This document shows, one piece after another, positions 15,752 to 26,100 of a stretch of DNA of 64,000 bases (its first letter is position 1; each line of letters opens with the position of its first letter). The DNA lies in assembly GCA_021732995.1 (NCBI GenBank), contig JAKFWA010000132.1, forward strand, positions 62,001 to 126,000, given 5' to 3'. Both the position numbers and the translations under genes were made by a program. Source of the stretch: Planctomycetaceae bacterium (lineage in GTDB: Bacteria > Planctomycetota > Planctomycetia > Planctomycetales > Planctomycetaceae). The notes beneath the pieces are model-generated. The model ran no database searches. It worked only from the letters and a program-made list of their open reading frames with translations, and was not told the DNA's origin.

Positions 15752-17170
15752 ATGGCGATTGAGCAGCGAACAACTCGATGCGATGCGATCAATCGACGGG
15801 AATGGCTGCGTCTAGGCGGCCTGAGCCTCGGTGCGTTGACGACTGGCGCGATGCCGAGTTTGTCTCGCCTGTTCGCTGCTGAAGACTCAGCGAAGAGCTT
15901 TGATAAAGACTTTTCCGTCGTGCTTTTCTGGGCGAATGGCGGCCCGAGTCATCTCGACCTGTTCGACTTGAAGCCTCAAGCTCCGACTGAGTATCGCGGA
16001 CCGTTCCGTCCCATTCGTACGAACGTGCCGGGGATGGATATCAGCGAGCTGATGCCCAACCTCGCGCGGCTGGGTGACAAGATCACGCTGGTTCGCAGCT
16101 TGTGTCATGAACGAGCGGAACATTCGGGCGGCACGCATCGCTTCTTGTCCGGCTATGCCTCGCGCGCCGCGAACCTGCCCGATGCCGAGTTTCCCGAACT
16201 GGGTTCCATCGTCGCGCGGCAGTTGGATCGCACGACGCGCGACGTGCCGACGTTCGTGGCGGACTCAAAGTTCTACGGCGGCGGTCCGGCGTACCTCGGT
16301 TCAGCCTACGCGCCGTTCATGCCGAGTCCAAACCCGCTCACATCCAGCGGTGCCAACACTTACGACCCGGTGCCGCTGTATCGCACGGAAGGCGGCGTCG
16401 ACAATCTGGCTCTCACGGTCGAACACGCTCGTCTGCAGCAGCGCGGTTCGCTGTTGCAGGAACTGGATCGCAACCCGCGTGCGATCGACTCAAATGGTGA
16501 GATGTCCGCCATCGACGCGTTCAATCGTCGTGCGATGAACATCTTGACGAGCACTCGCACGCGCGACGCCTTTGATCTCACGCAAGAGACCGACCGAACT
16601 CGGCAGCACTACGGCGACACTCACTGGGGTCGCAGCCTGCTGACTTGTCGCCGTCTCGTCGAAGCCGGAGTGCGGTTCGTGCAATGTCACGCGACGTATC
16701 GCCTGAAGACGGAAACAGGCCGCACGACGACGTGGGACGACCACTCGGTGAACTCCGACATCTTCGGAGCCTATCGCGAGAAAGTTCCCTGCTTCGATCA
16801 GGCCGTGCCTGCGTTCATCGAAGACCTCTATGCGCGAGGACTCGACCGTCACGTACTGTTCATCTTCTGCGGCGAGTTCGGTCGCACGCCGCGCATCGCC
16901 GCTCAAGACGCCAGCGGCCGCCCCGGCCGCGATCACTGGCCGCGAGCTATGAGCGTCCTGCTCTCCGGCGGCGGTCTGAAGATGGGTCAGGTCATTGGAG
17001 CCACCAACCGCAAAGCGGAAGAACCGATCGATCGCATCATGGATTCCAACTGCCTGCTCGCGACGATCTATCACCGTTTCGGTATTTCAACAGCTCAACA
17101 CTTCATGGACCCCTCCGGCCGCCCCATCCAGATCCTGCCCAGCGGCGTGCCGATCAAAGAGTTGTTGTAG
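15752..17170 (+). CDS. DUF1501 protein with Tat signal
   Basis: A 472-residue protein of the DUF1501 family, a relative of the alkaline phosphatase/sulfatase fold that is highly expanded in planctomycetes. Residues about 15-35 are a twin-arginine export signal (NRREWLRLGGLSLGALTTGA). The fold's markers are FWANGGPSHLDLFDLKP, ELMPNLARLGDKITLVRS, the His-rich ERAEHSGGTHRFLSGY, ETGRTTTWDDHSVNSD and a C-terminal CGEFGRTPRIA...GRDHWPRAMSVLLSGGG, where His and Asp would bind metal. The start ATG at 15752 follows GAGG. Family members usually pair with a DUF1549/DUF1553 cytochrome-like gene, but no such partner is adjacent. The substrate is unknown. Confidence 0.9.
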   Translation: MAIEQRTTRCDAINRREWLRLGGLSLGALTTGAMPSLSRLFAAEDSAKSFDKDFSVVLFWANGGPSHLDLFDLKPQAPTEYRGPFRPIRTNVPGMDISELMPNLARLGDKITLVRSLCHERAEHSGGTHRFLSGYASRAANLPDAEFPELGSIVARQLDRTTRDVPTFVADSKFYGGGPAYLGSAYAPFMPSPNPLTSSGANTYDPVPLYRTEGGVDNLALTVEHARLQQRGSLLQELDRNPRAIDSNGEMSAIDAFNRRAMNILTSTRTRDAFDLTQETDRTRQHYGDTHWGRSLLTCRRLVEAGVRFVQCHATYRLKTETGRTTTWDDHSVNSDIFGAYREKVPCFDQAVPAFIEDLYARGLDRHVLFIFCGEFGRTPRIAAQDASGRPGRDHWPRAMSVLLSGGGLKMGQVIGATNRKAEEPIDRIMDSNCLLATIYHRFGISTAQHFMDPSGRPIQILPSGVPIKELL

Positions 17171-17199
17171 TCGCTTGGATCTACGCGGTTCAGTCCTCT

Positions 17200-17227
17200 G
17201 GAGGGCTCCGTCAACCCGGAGCACTCC
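17200..17227. repeat. 11-bp inverted repeat, same family as 41757-41784
   Basis: GGAGGGCTCCG (17200-17210) and CGGAGCACTCC (17217-17227) pair with one mismatch around six bases. The hairpin lies between the convergent DUF1501 and esterase genes. A sister copy with perfect arms occurs at 41757-41784, and both continue with CAAGRCGCAG, so the family extends beyond the hairpin itself. Confidence 0.65.
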
Positions 17228-17237
17228 AAGGCGCAGC

Positions 17238-17954
17238 CTACGAGCCGGGGCTGTTGAGGCAGCGTTTCAGGAACTCCCAGATCTGAGGGTTGCGATCGGT
17301 CGCCCACGTGTGATCAAGCTTCGGGACTTCGATAAGTTCCGTTGGATGGCCCTCGGTTCGATACTGGACCGCGTCAGACTGCATATTGGCCAACAGGCGA
17401 TCCTCTTGTCCGACAACCAGCATGATGGGGATGCGGCGATCGGGCGACTTGGTAGTTCGCTTCACGCCCGAATGGGAAACGACTGCTGCCTCCTGCGCGG
17501 ATCGTTCTGCCGCGACGAGTTGAGCGAACGAGCCGCCGTCGGACATCCCGATGAGCGCCACACGGTTCGTAGTCACATCAAAGCGCCGCGCGAGTTCCTC
17601 TTTCAGAAGGTCAAAGAATTGAAGGTCAGAATTCATCGCTGGATCGGCATCAATGAGCCACGTCTGACCGGCAGACGGGGGATAGACCACCACAAGTCCA
17701 TCTGCTGCCGCAAAGCGATCAAGTTCTGAGTAGAACGCCATTGAGGTTGGCGTTTCACCAGCACCATGGAACGCGAACACGATCGCCGCAGGTTGCGCCA
17801 ACCGTTCAGGCACAACCAGCCGATAAGTGCGTTTGGCTTCGCCGACCGTGAGTTCTTGGGTTAGCACCGCGTGACGCGGCATGCTCCCGGCAAGCCAGAC
17901 GACCACGATCACCAAGGCGATGCAGAAACCAGTGACAAGGATGTGCTTCTTCAT
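17238..17954 (-). CDS. Secreted alpha/beta-hydrolase, LpqC/poly(3-hydroxybutyrate) depolymerase-like esterase
   Basis: A 238-residue protein with an N-terminal hydrophobic segment (residues about 4-24, VTGFCIALVIVVVWLAG) acting as signal or anchor. The hydrolase core shows AIVFAFHGAGETPTSM (oxyanion-hole His-Gly), the nucleophile elbow GMSDG (serine about residue 146), a probable acid in VVGQEDRL and a likely catalytic His in KLDHTWATD. This matches the LpqC/PHB-depolymerase branch, which cleaves ester bonds outside the cytoplasm. At 238 residues it is shorter than most family members and has no carbohydrate-binding module. The substrate could be feruloyl, acetyl or polyester ester bonds; the sequence does not decide. 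Confidence 0.78.
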   Translation of the reverse strand: MKKHILVTGFCIALVIVVVWLAGSMPRHAVLTQELTVGEAKRTYRLVVPERLAQPAAIVFAFHGAGETPTSMAFYSELDRFAAADGLVVVYPPSAGQTWLIDADPAMNSDLQFFDLLKEELARRFDVTTNRVALIGMSDGGSFAQLVAAERSAQEAAVVSHSGVKRTTKSPDRRIPIMLVVGQEDRLLANMQSDAVQYRTEGHPTELIEVPKLDHTWATDRNPQIWEFLKRCLNSPGS

Positions 17955-18050
17955 GGCTTACGAGTAGGACCTGACGGCTGTGCCAAAAGCAGGTTTCTTC
18001 CCTCACTCGATCCCAAGCTTCGCTTGGGGCCGGGAAAAAATCTGATCGCT

Positions 18051-19091
18051 TCAGGTCTTGTTTTCAGCCGCTGCGAATTGTGCTCGCTTGATCATGCCTG
18101 CAACGATTGGAAGAGTATTGATCGCAATCAGCCGCGTTCCCGGATGCGCGTTCTGAAAAACACGGAAGATCTCGTCAGCGAACGCCTGACCGATGAAGTC
18201 TACTCCTTGAAAATCGAGGATTACTTCCGCAAATCGCTCAAATCGCGTGAGGACTCGCCGCGCTTGAGAACGCGAGATCAAGTTGTCTGATCCATATTGA
18301 GCTAACTTGATCGGTGCATGTGTTCGAGAAAACGAAAACTCATCGGAATCCGTGGCATAGTGGCTGAATAGATCCTTGAGCTGCATCTTGGATGACAGGC
18401 CAACCGTCATCCGAACCAGCGTTCCGGAGAATTCGGGTTCTTCGACTTCGATCAACCAGTCGTTGTCTCCGCGATCGTGCGAGAAGAAGAGATTTCTCGA
18501 CAGAATGGCAAACGAGTCCACCATCCGGGACGTGAAGAAAATACCTTCACCAGAATGGTGCTCGGGATCGGTTGTGAGCTTACCCTTGGCCAGTTCCAGA
18601 ATCGCTTCCCGCTCGTCATGCAGACCAATCGCCTGTGCAATCTTCCGAAAGATGCCGATACCGTAATCGCGAACTTCGATCTGAATCGTCATCGCTGTCC
18701 GCAGCATCTTGATGTCCGCAGCCTCACTCTGCGAATGGTCGATCGCATTGTTCAACATCTCAGTGAAGCCATAGTTCAACACTCCAATCACATTGCTCGG
18801 CACTCCTTCCAGGTGACTGCGGAGGTGGTTCGTCCAGACAACGTCTTCAGACTGTCCTTCAAGGACCACCGTTGTTTGGACGCGATCCAGGGTGACTAAC
18901 TGGTATCGCCTCGATCGTGTCTGTCCCGAAGCCTGCAAGATTCCTTTCTCGCACAGTTCACGAACATGCTTGTTGATGGCCTGCCGGCTCAAACCAAATT
19001 GACTGGATGTTAGGGCAACGATGTCGCTCGGATGCTGCTCCACATGCTCGACAATGAAGAAGTGAATGTCGGCGGTCCGCTGAGTTGTCAT
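18051..19091 (-). CDS. Regulator combining winged helix, GHKL ATPase and DUF4325 STAS-like domain
   Basis: A 346-residue soluble protein. Residues about 1-70 form a winged helix (LTSSQFGLSRQAINKHVREL, then LQASGQTRSRRYQLV). Residues about 80-240 form a histidine-kinase-type ATPase: N-box NYGFTEMLNNAIDHS (Asn115), D-box EVRDYGIGI (Asp142), and Gly-rich HHSGEGIFFTSRMVDS (near 181). There is no phosphoacceptor His domain. Residues about 255-340 form the STAS-like DUF4325 unit (VILDFQGVDFIGQAFADEIF). Such architectures resemble an anti-sigma-type ATPase and its STAS partner fused to a DNA-binding domain. I infer a one-protein nucleotide-dependent transcription switch. It is transcribed alone, and a palindrome lies just upstream of its start. 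The targets are unknown. Confidence 0.8.
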   Translation of the reverse strand: MTTQRTADIHFFIVEHVEQHPSDIVALTSSQFGLSRQAINKHVRELCEKGILQASGQTRSRRYQLVTLDRVQTTVVLEGQSEDVVWTNHLRSHLEGVPSNVIGVLNYGFTEMLNNAIDHSQSEAADIKMLRTAMTIQIEVRDYGIGIFRKIAQAIGLHDEREAILELAKGKLTTDPEHHSGEGIFFTSRMVDSFAILSRNLFFSHDRGDNDWLIEVEEPEFSGTLVRMTVGLSSKMQLKDLFSHYATDSDEFSFSRTHAPIKLAQYGSDNLISRSQARRVLTRFERFAEVILDFQGVDFIGQAFADEIFRVFQNAHPGTRLIAINTLPIVAGMIKRAQFAAAENKT

Positions 19092-19461
19092 GGCTGATGC
19101 TTGAGCAAGATGGGAGTTCGAGAACTGTCAAATCGAACGATTGCTATTGACAACTTTTGCGTTGTTGATTGTCAATTTCAAGTGCGGATTCTGCCTTTTT
19201 GTGTTTTGCAAACTGCTTATTTGAAATGACTTACGATTGTAAACTCTCAGGCGATCGCCAGTCACACCGAGCCGCAGTGAATGGCTCAGATGTAGTCCAT
19301 CTGCTCACATCAGATAGGGATTGCAGATGTCTGGAATGCCTTGTCGCGGTGCTCTGGAAATCGAGTCCGGGCGGCTAAACTGAGCAGTCTGACTCTCTGG
19401 CGAGTGAAAGAACTCGTTTCCGAGTCGCAACGATGGACACTCTTTCCGAAAGGATGCGCGG
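19092..19461. other. Divergent AT-rich regulatory region between the HTH-ATPase gene and dnaE
   Basis: About 370 bases without a gene, visibly AT-richer than its surroundings. It must carry the promoters for the regulator (leftward) and probably dnaE (rightward). A palindrome with arms ATTGACAA and TTGTCAAT lies at 19146-19176. No riboswitch or small RNA is recognisable. Confidence 0.5.
19146..19176. promoter_or_regulatory. Candidate operator palindrome upstream of the HTH-ATPase-STAS gene
   Basis: The 8-bp arms ATTGACAA and TTGTCAAT are perfect reverse complements, separated by 15 bases. They lie 55-85 bases before the regulator's start codon. Each arm contains TTGACA or its complement, so it may overlap -35 boxes. 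I infer a dimeric winged-helix binding site, possibly for autoregulation; this is untested. Confidence 0.45.
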
Positions 19462-22400
19462 ATGGCTCGACCGTTTGCTCACCTGCATTGTCATACCACG
19501 TTCAGCATGCTTGATGGCGCGACCCGGTTGGGGGACCTCATCAAGAAGGTCAAAGCCAACGACATGAATGCCGTCGCGATCACCGATCACGGCAATCTGT
19601 ATGGCGCTTTCGAGTTCTACAACTCCTGTCGTGGCGCGGGCATCAATCCGATCGTGGGCTATGAAGCTTACATCGCTCCCGGCAGCCGACTGGATCGCAC
19701 GGGCGCGTCGCGGCAGAAGGAAGCGGCCTATCACCTGACGTTGATGGCCATCAATCGCACGGGCTACTTCAATCTCATCAAGCTGACCTCGAAGGCGTAC
19801 CTCGAAGGCTTCTACTACAAGCCGCGTATCGACAAGCAGATCCTCGAAGAATGCAACGAAGGACTCGTGTGCTTGTCCGGTTGCGTGGCGGGTGAGCTGT
19901 CGCAACTCATGCTGCAGGATCGGCATGACGAAGCCGAGAAGCTTGTCGAGTGGTACTCGCGAGTCTTCGGCGATCGCTTCTATATGGAGATTCAGAACGC
20001 GGGCCTGGAGATTCAGCGGCAGTGCCTGGAGATGACGGTCAACCTGGCCAACAAGAAGGGCCTGCCCCTCGTTGCGACGAACGATGCGCACTACCTCAAT
20101 CGAGAAGATGCCAACGCTCATGACGTTCTGTTGTGCGTGAGCACGCTTTCGCAGCGGTCCGATCAGAACCGTATGCGGATGAGTTCCGATCAGTTCTATG
20201 TCCGCACGCCGGACGAAATGTACGAGGCGTTTCCCGGTTTCGAAGAAGCCGTGGCGATGTCGCAAGTCATCGCGGATCGTTGCGACATTCAACTGGAGAA
20301 GAACCCCAAGCACTACCCGGTCTTCGCGCCGCCGGACAAGCTCACCGATACGCAGTACCTCCGCAAGCTGTGCGAAGACGCGCTGCCCGAGCGGTATGAC
20401 GTCGTCACAGATGACATCAAGGCGCGGCTCGACCTGGAGCTCAAAGTCATCGAGAAGATGGGCTACTCGTCCTACTTCCTGATCGTGTGGGACTTCGTGC
20501 GGTTCGCCAAGGAGAACGATATTCCTTGCGGTGCTCGCGGTTCCGCCTGTGGTGCGATGGTCGCGTTCCTGCTGGGCATGAGTAACGTCTGCCCGCTCAA
20601 GTACGACTTGCTCTTTGAACGCTTTCTGGACGAGAGCCGTACCGAGCCGCCCGATATCGACATCGACTTCTGTCGCGATGGCCGGCAGAAAGTGATTGAT
20701 TACACGAAGCAGAAATACGGCACGGACAGCGTGTCGCAGATCGGTACGTTCGGCACGTTGAAGGCCAAGGCCGCGATACGCGACGTTGCTCGCGCGCTGG
20801 GCTATACGCCGACGGAAACCAATGAGATCGCGAAGCTCATCTCGGATGATTTGGGCATCAAGATCAAGGACGCGATTACTCAGAACCCCGAGTTGCAGCA
20901 GAAGTACGACGGCGATCCGAAGATCAAAGAACTCTGCGATCTGGCGATGTCACTGGAAGGCTTGTGTCGTTCGGCCGGTACTCACGCGGCCGGTGTGGTG
21001 GTGGGTGATGGTCCGCTGATTCGTTATCTGCCGTTGCAGACGATCTCCGGCAAGAGCGACGTCATTACTCAGTGGGACGGTCCGCACGTCGAGAAGGCCG
21101 GCCTGCTGAAGATGGACTTTCTCGGCCTGCGTAACCTCACGATTTTACACAAGGCCGTGCAGAACGTCCGCAAGCACCGTGGCATCGACATTGACCCGCT
21201 CGATTTTCCGCTCGACGACAAGCAGACATTTGCACTGCTGCAACGTGGCGAAACGAAAGGCATCTTCCAGTTTGAAGGCGGCGGCATCCGCGACCTGCTG
21301 ACGAAGATGAAGCCCGACTGCTTTGCCGACATCATCGCGACGAGTGCCCTCTATCGACCCGGTCCGCTCGAAGGCGGCATGGTTATGGAGTACGTCGACG
21401 TTAAGAACGGCCGCCGTGAACCGACGAAGGTGCATCCCACCGTCGATGCGGTGTTGACCGAGACGCACGGCGTCATGGTTTACCAAGAGCAGGTGATGCG
21501 GATCTTGAATCGCGTGGGCGGCATCGGATTGGCCGACGCGTACAAGTGCATTAAGGCGATCTCGAAGAAGAAGCTCGAAACGATCGCCAAGTTCAAGGAC
21601 GAGTACATCGCTGGCGCGCAATCTCGCGGCATCGATGTGGAACTCGCCACCAAGCTGTTTGAACTCATCGAAAAATTCGCAGGCTACGGCTTCAACAAGT
21701 CGCACTCGACGGCTTACGGATTGGTCTCGTACCAGACGGCTTATCTGAAGGCGCACTACAAAGTCGAGTTCATGGCTGCGCTGCTGTCGTGCGGGATGGA
21801 AGACTCGGATCGCATCACAGAACATACGGACGATGCACGGCGTCTGGGCGTGCCTGTCGAACCGCCGGACGTCAACAAGTCGGACGTCGAATTCACTGTC
21901 GAAGGTGACCGCGTTCGCTTCGGCCTGGGCGCCATCAAGGGACTGGGCGAAGAAGCGATGGGCGCTCTGGTGGAAGCTCGTCGTCAGCACGGCGAGTTCA
22001 AATCCATCTTTGACATCGCCGAGCGAGTCGATCCCAAGTGGATGACCAAGGCGAATCTGGAAACGCTCATCAAGGCCGGTTGCCTCGACAAATTAGGGCC
22101 CAATCGCGCTCAGCATGTTGCCGCGATTGACCGTGCGGTGCAGTCGGCAACTCAGAAGGCCAAGGACAAAGCCCGTGGTCAGAAGAGTCTGTTTGGCGGC
22201 TTCGGCGAGACAACCGCGGAGAAGTCGCAGGACAATGCTGAGATCGTATTTCCTCCCGCCGACGACTGGTCGTACGCGCAGAAGCTGGCCTCCGAAAAGG
22301 AAGTTTTTGGCTTCTACCTGACGTCACATCCGCTGACTCAAGTCGCCGATCGGCTTGATCGCTTGATCAACACCAAGAACAGCGAACTCGGTACCCTGGA

Positions 22401-22986
22401 CGACGGCACCGAAGTGATGATCGGCGGCATGATTTCATCAATCAAACCGGCGTCAACCAAGAAGCCCAGCCGCAACGGTCACACCAAATACGCGAACTTC
22501 GACTTTGAAGATTCCAGCGCCATCGTGCGTTGCATCATCTGGCCGGAAGACTTCGCGCGCGAAGGCGAGAAGGTCAAGAAGGACACGATCGCCATCATCA
22601 AAGGCCGAGTCGATCGGCGCGGCCGCGAACCGAATGTGATCGTCAATCAGTTGATGACACTGGACGAGGCCGAGAAGGCGTTTACCAGCCATGTGGCGAT
22701 CAAGTTCCAGCGTGGCGTGCATACTGAAGCCGATGTCTCACGCACTCGCGATGTGCTGAATCGCTTCCCCGGCAAGACCAACGTCTACTTCCTGGTGGAG
22801 TCTATCGACAATGAGAACCCGAAGGGCAAGTTGCGTTATACGCTCATGCCACCTTCGGAATTGAAAGTGTCGTGCGGCGACGAACTGCAGCAGGAATTGA
22901 GTAATATCCTCGGTCGTGGCAACTTGAAGTTCATCGCCGAAGTCAAAAAACGCGCGACCAGCACGCAACAATCGACTGGCCGTTGA
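19462..22986 (+). CDS. dnaE: DNA polymerase III alpha subunit
   Basis: The replicative polymerase, 1174 residues, the usual length for DnaE1. It opens with a PHP domain (FAHLHCHTTFSMLDG, AITDHGNLYGAFEFY), where His and Asp residues could bind metals. The palm follows, with GARGSACGAMVAFLLG and catalytic acids in PDIDIDFCRDGRQ (about residues 397-402). The fingers contain ALYRPGPLEGGM and FNKSHSTAYGLVSYQTAYLK. A helix-hairpin-helix lies near residue 820 and an OB-fold (EVMIGGMISSIKP...YANFDFEDSS) at about 975-1060. The ATG at 19462 has AAGGA about ten bases upstream. It appears monocistronic and converges on the kinase gene behind it. Confidence 0.97.
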   Translation: MARPFAHLHCHTTFSMLDGATRLGDLIKKVKANDMNAVAITDHGNLYGAFEFYNSCRGAGINPIVGYEAYIAPGSRLDRTGASRQKEAAYHLTLMAINRTGYFNLIKLTSKAYLEGFYYKPRIDKQILEECNEGLVCLSGCVAGELSQLMLQDRHDEAEKLVEWYSRVFGDRFYMEIQNAGLEIQRQCLEMTVNLANKKGLPLVATNDAHYLNREDANAHDVLLCVSTLSQRSDQNRMRMSSDQFYVRTPDEMYEAFPGFEEAVAMSQVIADRCDIQLEKNPKHYPVFAPPDKLTDTQYLRKLCEDALPERYDVVTDDIKARLDLELKVIEKMGYSSYFLIVWDFVRFAKENDIPCGARGSACGAMVAFLLGMSNVCPLKYDLLFERFLDESRTEPPDIDIDFCRDGRQKVIDYTKQKYGTDSVSQIGTFGTLKAKAAIRDVARALGYTPTETNEIAKLISDDLGIKIKDAITQNPELQQKYDGDPKIKELCDLAMSLEGLCRSAGTHAAGVVVGDGPLIRYLPLQTISGKSDVITQWDGPHVEKAGLLKMDFLGLRNLTILHKAVQNVRKHRGIDIDPLDFPLDDKQTFALLQRGETKGIFQFEGGGIRDLLTKMKPDCFADIIATSALYRPGPLEGGMVMEYVDVKNGRREPTKVHPTVDAVLTETHGVMVYQEQVMRILNRVGGIGLADAYKCIKAISKKKLETIAKFKDEYIAGAQSRGIDVELATKLFELIEKFAGYGFNKSHSTAYGLVSYQTAYLKAHYKVEFMAALLSCGMEDSDRITEHTDDARRLGVPVEPPDVNKSDVEFTVEGDRVRFGLGAIKGLGEEAMGALVEARRQHGEFKSIFDIAERVDPKWMTKANLETLIKAGCLDKLGPNRAQHVAAIDRAVQSATQKAKDKARGQKSLFGGFGETTAEKSQDNAEIVFPPADDWSYAQKLASEKEVFGFYLTSHPLTQVADRLDRLINTKNSELGTLDDGTEVMIGGMISSIKPASTKKPSRNGHTKYANFDFEDSSAIVRCIIWPEDFAREGEKVKKDTIAIIKGRVDRRGREPNVIVNQLMTLDEAEKAFTSHVAIKFQRGVHTEADVSRTRDVLNRFPGKTNVYFLVESIDNENPKGKLRYTLMPPSELKVSCGDELQQELSNILGRGNLKFIAEVKKRATSTQQSTGR

Positions 22987-23105
22987 GGCATTGCGTGGTA
23001 TGGTCTTTGTTAAATCGCTCACGACCAAATCGCGAACGAGGGCGGCTGGGCGCTTGCGGACTGTGATTGCACTCCGCTCGTCACTCGGAGACTGCTTGCT
23101 ACTGC

Positions 23106-26100
23106 TCAATCGACTGGGTCGCGGAGGCGTGTGCCTCGGCGGGGATCGCGGGATTTGATTCGGGCGGCTTCGGCTTCTTCGGTCAGTTGCAGGGCGATCA
23201 GAGTCTGCACGCTGCTGCGGTAGAGGCTGGCGCGGGTGCGGTAGTTGAAGTCGCTTTGAGCTTTTGCCTGCGCGAGGTAGCTCTCGAAATCGTTAATCGC
23301 GGTGTCGAGCAATTCGCGGGACCGTTGCAGATTCTCAGTATTCACTGACGCACTGGTGGATGTGCGGCGGAGCAGGTCGGCCAGTTGCTGGCGCGTCTGG
23401 GCGAGCGGAATCTGAATAATACCCTGATCTGAATACTGATCTGCCAACTGCTCCAGAGTCGCAATGGACAGTGTCAGATCTTTCGTGGCCGCGTCGATGT
23501 CGGGTGAGGTTTCCCACACGGCGGCTCGCCGTGCGAGGGCGACTCCGAGTAGTAATTGATACTCGGAGATGTGCGGAAAGCGGCTGGTCAGTTGCTGGGC
23601 GAGTTGCACGGCTTTGCCCAGATGCTGAGTCGTCTGCGGTGCGGGCAGGCCGGCGCGACTGGCGTGCGTCAGCGTGTCGGCAAGTTCGAAGACGCGGTGC
23701 GGTTCGTACGGAGACCGCTCGACCAGTTCATCCAGAATCTTCACCGCTTCTGCGAACGCTTCACGTGCCTGCTCAGGTTGCCCGGTGACCGAAGTATGCA
23801 CCAGCCGATGCCGCAGGCACTGAGTCAACCGGAATTTATACTCAATATTTTCAGGATGCTCTTCGGCCAGCAAGCGGAACTGAGTTGCCGCGGCGCTCAG
23901 CAGGTTGTCGAGACCTCGAATCGGATCGCGTTCCTCGCTGTCGGGCTGCATTGTTGACGGCAGGGCCTGCCGCAGACGGTCGGGCAACTGCGACATCAGC
24001 CCTCGATTGGGAGGACGATTCTCTTCGACGGGCGGCGGTGATGACTCGGGCCGATCAGGCGGCGGACTGCGGCGTGCGTCGCGGTCAGTGGTGTCGCGCG
24101 GGTTGCGGCGATTAGCGGGTCCGAAGCTGACATCGCGCGTGCCCGAGCGGACGTCGATCGACGCGAACAGATCGGTCGCTCGAGCCAATTCGAAGCGGAC
24201 GGCTTCATCCGCTCGATCCGAGTCCGGCAGTTCCAGCAGCGACGCGCGGGCTTCGAGATGTTCATTGAACGCGTTACGGAACTCACCCCGCCGCAGGGCG
24301 AGTTCACCCAGGTCGTTGTGCATCGATGCGGACAGGGCAATCAGGTCCGTGCGCAGCGGGTGATCGGCGATCAGTCCCTTCAGCAAAGCTAAAGAACTTT
24401 CGAAGGCTTCCTGTGCTTCGGCCAGTCGTCCCAGCCGCAGTTGAATCGCTCCAGCGCGGCGATGAGCTTCGGCGATCTTCTCCGCGAGGTGCACGTTGTC
24501 CGAATTTTTGGTGGCGAAACGGCGGTAGAAGTCCAGCATCTGGTCGAGCAACTGCGCATCGGCGTCCGACAGAGTGGACAGCACCGCGGCGGCTTCCGTC
24601 GACGGCACATCGACCGCGAGTGACTGCGGTACGCCGCGCAACGTGACGTTATTCAAGATGCTATCGAACGCGGCGACGGCCAGGTCGAGGTTCGTTTCAG
24701 CTCGCTGCTGAGCGGTCTCAGCCTTGCCCAGTGCTTCCGCCAGGTCCAGCCGCGCCAGGTGCGAGCCCGTTGCGATCACGACCAGCAACACGGCCACTGT
24801 GCCCATCGCGGAGGCCAGCGCCGGGTTGTGACGACTCCAACGCCAGGCTCGTTCCCAGAGGAACACTCGCCGCGCGCGGATCGGACGGTCATCAACGAAC
24901 CGTTGCAGATCGTCCGCCAGCGCGGCGGCCGTCGGATAGCGAGCCTCGCGATCACGAGCGGTCGCCTTCAACACGATCGTTTCGAGATCGCGCGGGATGG
25001 CCGGGTTCACGGACCGCAACCGAGGCACATCGCGCTGCTTGAGGCGTTGATGCAAGGTTGCATGCTGATCGCCTTCAAAGGCTGGTCGCAGCGTCAGCAT
25101 TTCAAACAGCGTGAGCCCGAAACTGTAGAGGTCGCTGGTGACATCGGCCTGACCTTCCAGTTGTTCGGGGGCCATGTAACGCACGGTGCCCAGCACATCG
25201 CCGGTCTTCGTTAGCCCGTCATCGTCAGCGGTCTTCACCAGTCCGAAGTCGGCGATCCACACGGTGCCCGAACGATCCAGCATCAGGTTCGAGGGCTTGA
25301 TATCGCGATGCAGAATGCCGTGCTCGTGCGCGTAACTCAGAGCTTCCGCGACCTGCACTCCGAGCCGCGCCACGTTGCTGAAGTAGCTCGGCGAGTTCGG
25401 TTGCCCCAGCAATGGTTCGACGAAGGCAGTCGGATGAGCCGTCACTTGCGGCGCTGCTGTCGGTGTCTTCCGTTGCTGCTCGTTGAGCTCGTTCGACAGC
25501 TTCGACTCAGCGGACTGTGCCCCCTCTGCCTGAGCCGCGGTGATGAGCGTAACCGCGCGGGCTTCGTGACTCGGCAGTGAATGCTGTGATCCTTCAGCCG
25601 GAAAGACCGCGTGCGAATCATTGATGTTGCCCGCGAATGTCGAATCGCCCGCAATCGGTTTAGGCACTGGCTGACGATCTGCGCGCAGTTGCGTGATGAC
25701 GTCGGTCAGCGGCAGGCCGTCGATGAACTGCATCGCGTAGTAGTGCACGCCGTCTTCCTGACCGATGCCGAACACGGGCACAATGTTCGTATGGTGCAGG
25801 TTGGCCGCGGACTCGGCTTCGCGTTGAAAGCGTTGCAACTGTTGCGGCGACCGCGTGATGTCCGACTGAATGACCTTCAGCGCGACGCGACGCTTCAGTG
25901 ACTGCTGCTCGGCTTCGTACACAACACCCATGCCGCCGCGACCGATCGTGCGGATCAGCAGGTAGTCGCCGAGTTGACTGTGTTCGCGCGGCATATCGGG
26001 CGGCGTCTGCGGACGATCGAAACCACCAGCGGCGTTCTGCAGAAACTTCAGGCTGCCGACATATCGCGTGATGTGCTCGGACAGTTCAGGGTCCTGTCGC

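Noticed and set aside
15600-15815. A 71-codon forward frame before the DUF1501 gene.
   Set aside because: It overlaps the real start and Tat signal in another frame and has no ribosome site.
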